A stretch of 64,000 bases of DNA from Nitrospira defluvii (GTDB lineage: Bacteria > Nitrospirota > Nitrospiria > Nitrospirales > Nitrospiraceae). The notes beneath the pieces were generated by a model, which worked only from the letters and a program-made list of their open reading frames with translations, searched no databases and was not told the origin of the DNA. The translations under genes were made by a program, and so were the position numbers. Location: assembly GCA_011525625.1 (NCBI GenBank), contig WYAX01000016.1, forward strand, positions 266,235-330,234, read 5' to 3'. Positions 61,496-64,000 of this stretch are shown in pieces (position 1 is the first letter of the stretch; each line of letters starts with the position of its first letter).

Positions 61496-64000
61496 ATGCC
61501 GGAGGGGAAGAGTAGTTGGGCTGCGTATCATCGTATCTTTCCCCTCTCTGTTCTCCTCTCCAGTACGCTCCTTTTCGGAACTCTTCCTCTCGCTAGTGTG
61601 TACGGCGCTCCGATAGATCCATCTTCAGCCTCTTCCCTCACTACGGTTGTTCCGCCATTGCCCGCTGAGGTTGTCGGGCGAGTCCTCAGTGCCACGGATG
61701 CGAAGCCGATGCCTGGGCTGACCCTGCGCCTCAAGCTCAAGGTCGCGGTCACGGATGCGGACGGGTATTTTCGGTTTCGCGATGCGCCGCTTGGCTATCA
61801 GCTCATCACCTTCGATCACGAATCGCTGAAACGCTTTAAGAAAGGTGCGCATTTGCACGCCGACCCCGTGCTGATTAATGTGGAGCCGGGACGTGTGAAC
61901 GAAGTCCAACATCCGGCTTATATCGTGGAGGCGAGTTCCGACTTTCATATAATCACTCCCGGGAAAGCCACAACGATCAAGCCGTCGCATATCCCCAACC
62001 TCACGCTAGCGATTCCCGAAGGGACCGTGATTCGAGCAGATGACGGGGAGCCACAAACCAAAGTGGCCTTCACCGAACTGGCACCCGATCGTGTACCGCC
62101 ACTCCCGCCCCAGGCTGCGCCCCGCGTAGTCTATTTAGTCAGTTTTGAGCGCCCCTGGGGTGGCATGGCGAATAAACGTATCCCAATTACCTTCCCCAAT
62201 AATCTGCATGCCGAGCCTGGGACGAAAGTGCAGTTTTGGTTTTATGAAAAAACGACGACCGCCGATCCCAATTCACACCAGTGGAAGGTGATGGGGGAGG
62301 GGCATGTGAGTCCTGATGGAAAGCAGGTCCTTCCCGATACGGGAACTGGACAGGCTCAATTCTGCTATACGTACATCGCGCTGAAAGACAATACGGATGC
62401 CCCGCGTAAGTGTGAAGCCGACGATCCAAATTGTGTCAATCCCGGAGATCCGGTGGACGTTTCCTCAGGCGTCTTCTCCTATCAAAAAACAGACATCGTG
62501 TTGCCGGGTGTCATCCCCGTGGCTATCACTCGGTACTACCGGACCATCGCCAGCGGAATTGGACCCTTCGGGCAGGCCGGAAGCTTCACCTACGATCTGT
62601 TTGTAAAAACCGTGGGGACTACGCTGAGCTTGCAGACGCCGGACGTGAATCGATACATCTTTTCTCAAGGTGTCGATGGCAAATATCGCAATAGCAGCTT
62701 CCCCCGCTGGCAAGGCGCGGTCTTTACGAAATTTGTCGATGGGCACTATGAATTGCGCTTACGGGATGGGATGACTTGGGTGTTCAACAGTGCGGGCTGG
62801 CTCACGCACCAGCGTGACCGGTACGGCAATCAGGTGACGATCACTAGAGACGCGGCTAACTTAGTCACTCAAATCCAAAACCCCGCTGGCAAGACTCTGA
62901 CATTCACCTACAAGACCGTCAGTCGGGGTGATACCTTCTTTTCAGTAGTCGCATCCATCACGGACCCACTGGGCCGCCTTTGGAAATACGACTACAACGT
63001 CATCCGTACCGCCAGGCTTGCCTCGGTGACCGATCCTACCGGGAATGTGACCACCTACACCTATGGGACGGCGGGTCCTGCCCCGTATGCACCAACGGAA
63101 GGCCTCCTGACCATTACCGATCCGAAGGGCATCACGTGGTTGAAGAACCAGTATGACAGCGGTGGTCGTGTGATTCGTCAGACATTGGCGAATGGAGCCA
63201 CGTATACCTACGCCTATACCTTGGCTGGGGCAACAATTACCCAAACCACGGTCACTGATCCTCGCGGGTATGCCACGACCTACCGATTTACTCCTGTTCA
63301 ATATGTTTCTCAGATCGATGCGCCTGGGCAGACCACGATCAATACTTATGATCCGGCTACAAACCAGTTGCTCTCAGTGAAGGATGCCCTGAACCGAACG
63401 ACTACATATACATATGACTCCAATGGCAATGTTGCTTCGATTCAAACCCCAGAAGCGAATACCACTCAGTTTCAGTACGAACCCACTTACAGCCGCCTCA
63501 CACAAATTACCGATGCTATGACCCCGGCCAATGTCACCCTGTTCGCCTATCCGTCGCTCACGCAAACGACAATCACCAATCCACTGGGAAAGGTGACCAC
63601 CATCGCCTACAACGCGGCCGGTCAACCGTTGTCCGTGACGGACCCACTGACGCATCAGACGACGTTTGAATACGACAGCGCAGGAAATTTGACGGCCACC
63701 GTCGATGCCTTGGGCAATCGAGTGGAGCGCTATTACGATGCTGCGTCCCGATTGCTCGCCCTGCGAGATCCCCTAGGACGCTTCACGCGATTTCAGTATG
63801 ACCCACTAAACCGGGTGACAACCATTCAGAACCCGCTCAGCGGATTTACCCGTTTCTCGTATGATGCCAATGACAATCTGCTTTCGGTGACGGACGCCAA
63901 GAATCAGACGACGGCCTATACCTACGATGTGATGGATCGTTTGATAGCGCGCAAGGACGCCTTGAACCGGCAGGAGTCGTATCAGTACGACAGACTAGGA
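61496..64000 (+). CDS. RHS/YD-repeat protein, 5' part (runs off the window)
   Basis: Open for 835 codons from the ATG at 61496 (ribosome-binding site GGAGG, 7 nt spacing) to the window end without a stop. A hydrophobic leader (about residues 14-37) is followed by a carboxypeptidase-regulatory-like beta-sandwich (about 58-125). A DUF6531-type region begins at about 319 (PVDVSSGVFSYQKTDIVLPG). From about 440 on there are YD repeats (DRYGNQVTITRD, DPLGRLWKYDYN, YDSNGNVASIQTP and many more). RHS proteins form shells around C-terminal toxin domains or serve as surface adhesins. The C-terminal payload is outside the window. Confidence 0.92.
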   Translation, partial: MPEGKSSWAAYHRIFPLSVLLSSTLLFGTLPLASVYGAPIDPSSASSLTTVVPPLPAEVVGRVLSATDAKPMPGLTLRLKLKVAVTDADGYFRFRDAPLGYQLITFDHESLKRFKKGAHLHADPVLINVEPGRVNEVQHPAYIVEASSDFHIITPGKATTIKPSHIPNLTLAIPEGTVIRADDGEPQTKVAFTELAPDRVPPLPPQAAPRVVYLVSFERPWGGMANKRIPITFPNNLHAEPGTKVQFWFYEKTTTADPNSHQWKVMGEGHVSPDGKQVLPDTGTGQAQFCYTYIALKDNTDAPRKCEADDPNCVNPGDPVDVSSGVFSYQKTDIVLPGVIPVAITRYYRTIASGIGPFGQAGSFTYDLFVKTVGTTLSLQTPDVNRYIFSQGVDGKYRNSSFPRWQGAVFTKFVDGHYELRLRDGMTWVFNSAGWLTHQRDRYGNQVTITRDAANLVTQIQNPAGKTLTFTYKTVSRGDTFFSVVASITDPLGRLWKYDYNVIRTARLASVTDPTGNVTTYTYGTAGPAPYAPTEGLLTITDPKGITWLKNQYDSGGRVIRQTLANGATYTYAYTLAGATITQTTVTDPRGYATTYRFTPVQYVSQIDAPGQTTINTYDPATNQLLSVKDALNRTTTYTYDSNGNVASIQTPEANTTQFQYEPTYSRLTQITDAMTPANVTLFAYPSLTQTTITNPLGKVTTIAYNAAGQPLSVTDPLTHQTTFEYDSAGNLTATVDALGNRVERYYDAASRLLALRDPLGRFTRFQYDPLNRVTTIQNPLSGFTRFSYDANDNLLSVTDAKNQTTAYTYDVMDRLIARKDALNRQESYQYDRLG

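Overview
The window is a GC-rich bacterial chromosome segment with about 58 protein-coding genes, one intact tRNA gene (Leu, CAA), one truncated tRNA-Gly and no rRNA or CRISPR. Gene content and order fit the genus Nitrospira or a close relative: an rplM-rpsI-argC-argJ-rpsB-tsf-pyrH-frr-alr run, a ccsA-hemA-hemC-cobA/hemD-CBS-hemB-ribF-tilS-hpt-ftsH-folP-glmM-comEC run, stand-alone CcmI-tail-like and Rieske proteins, and many B12/radical-SAM proteins. This assignment is from memory of such genomes, not from a search.

Layout. (1) 1-6,400 is an accessory patch: a GH17-like glucanase, a serine hydrolase that has lost its N-terminus next to a HEPN-like unknown gene, a Phd/zeta-type toxin-antitoxin pair, an intact ynfA and a decayed ynfA copy, and four copies of an 84-nt hairpin repeat. 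(2) 6,400-12,100 holds three radical-SAM proteins of unknown function (two are B12-domain paralogues) and a small J-domain-like ORF. (3) 12,100-20,600 holds small metabolic and redox genes (PhzF-like, zinc-type dehydrogenase, CBS, MoaB, two [2Fe-2S] proteins, HNH, siroheme dehydrogenase). At least six copies of a second, about 121-nt hairpin family lie between them, several directly behind stop codons. (4) 20,600-31,250 is a long minus-strand block of ribosomal, translation, arginine and cell-wall genes, with two DUF151 paralogues and a YggX-like protein upstream. (5) 31,340-32,650 has tRNA-Leu and a well-bounded exported unknown protein. (6) 33,800-49,940 is the plus-strand tetrapyrrole and housekeeping run. 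(7) 50,200-59,800 has a glycosyltransferase, a DegT aminotransferase, mtnA, ndk, a TPR lipoprotein, gcvH-lpdA, a ComEA-like protein and tyrS. (8) 59,860-64,000 begins with a tRNA-Gly gene cut off just after its anticodon loop. AT-richer, mostly empty DNA with one unknown gene follows, then a large RHS/YD-repeat protein that runs off the window. This looks like the edge of an integrated or rearranged island.

How the genes work together. The hem genes take glutamyl-tRNA to uroporphyrinogen III and branch to precorrin-2, and the separate Met8-like dehydrogenase at 19,611 can continue to sirohydrochlorin/siroheme. CcsA-like and CcmI-like proteins point to cytochrome c maturation, as expected of a cytochrome-rich respiratory organism. 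ComEC and the ComEA-like protein suggest DNA uptake capacity. The strongest candidates for something undescribed are the two covarying hairpin families, the radical-SAM trio, the Phd/zeta pairing with the HEPN-like neighbour, and the tRNA-Gly/RHS island edge.
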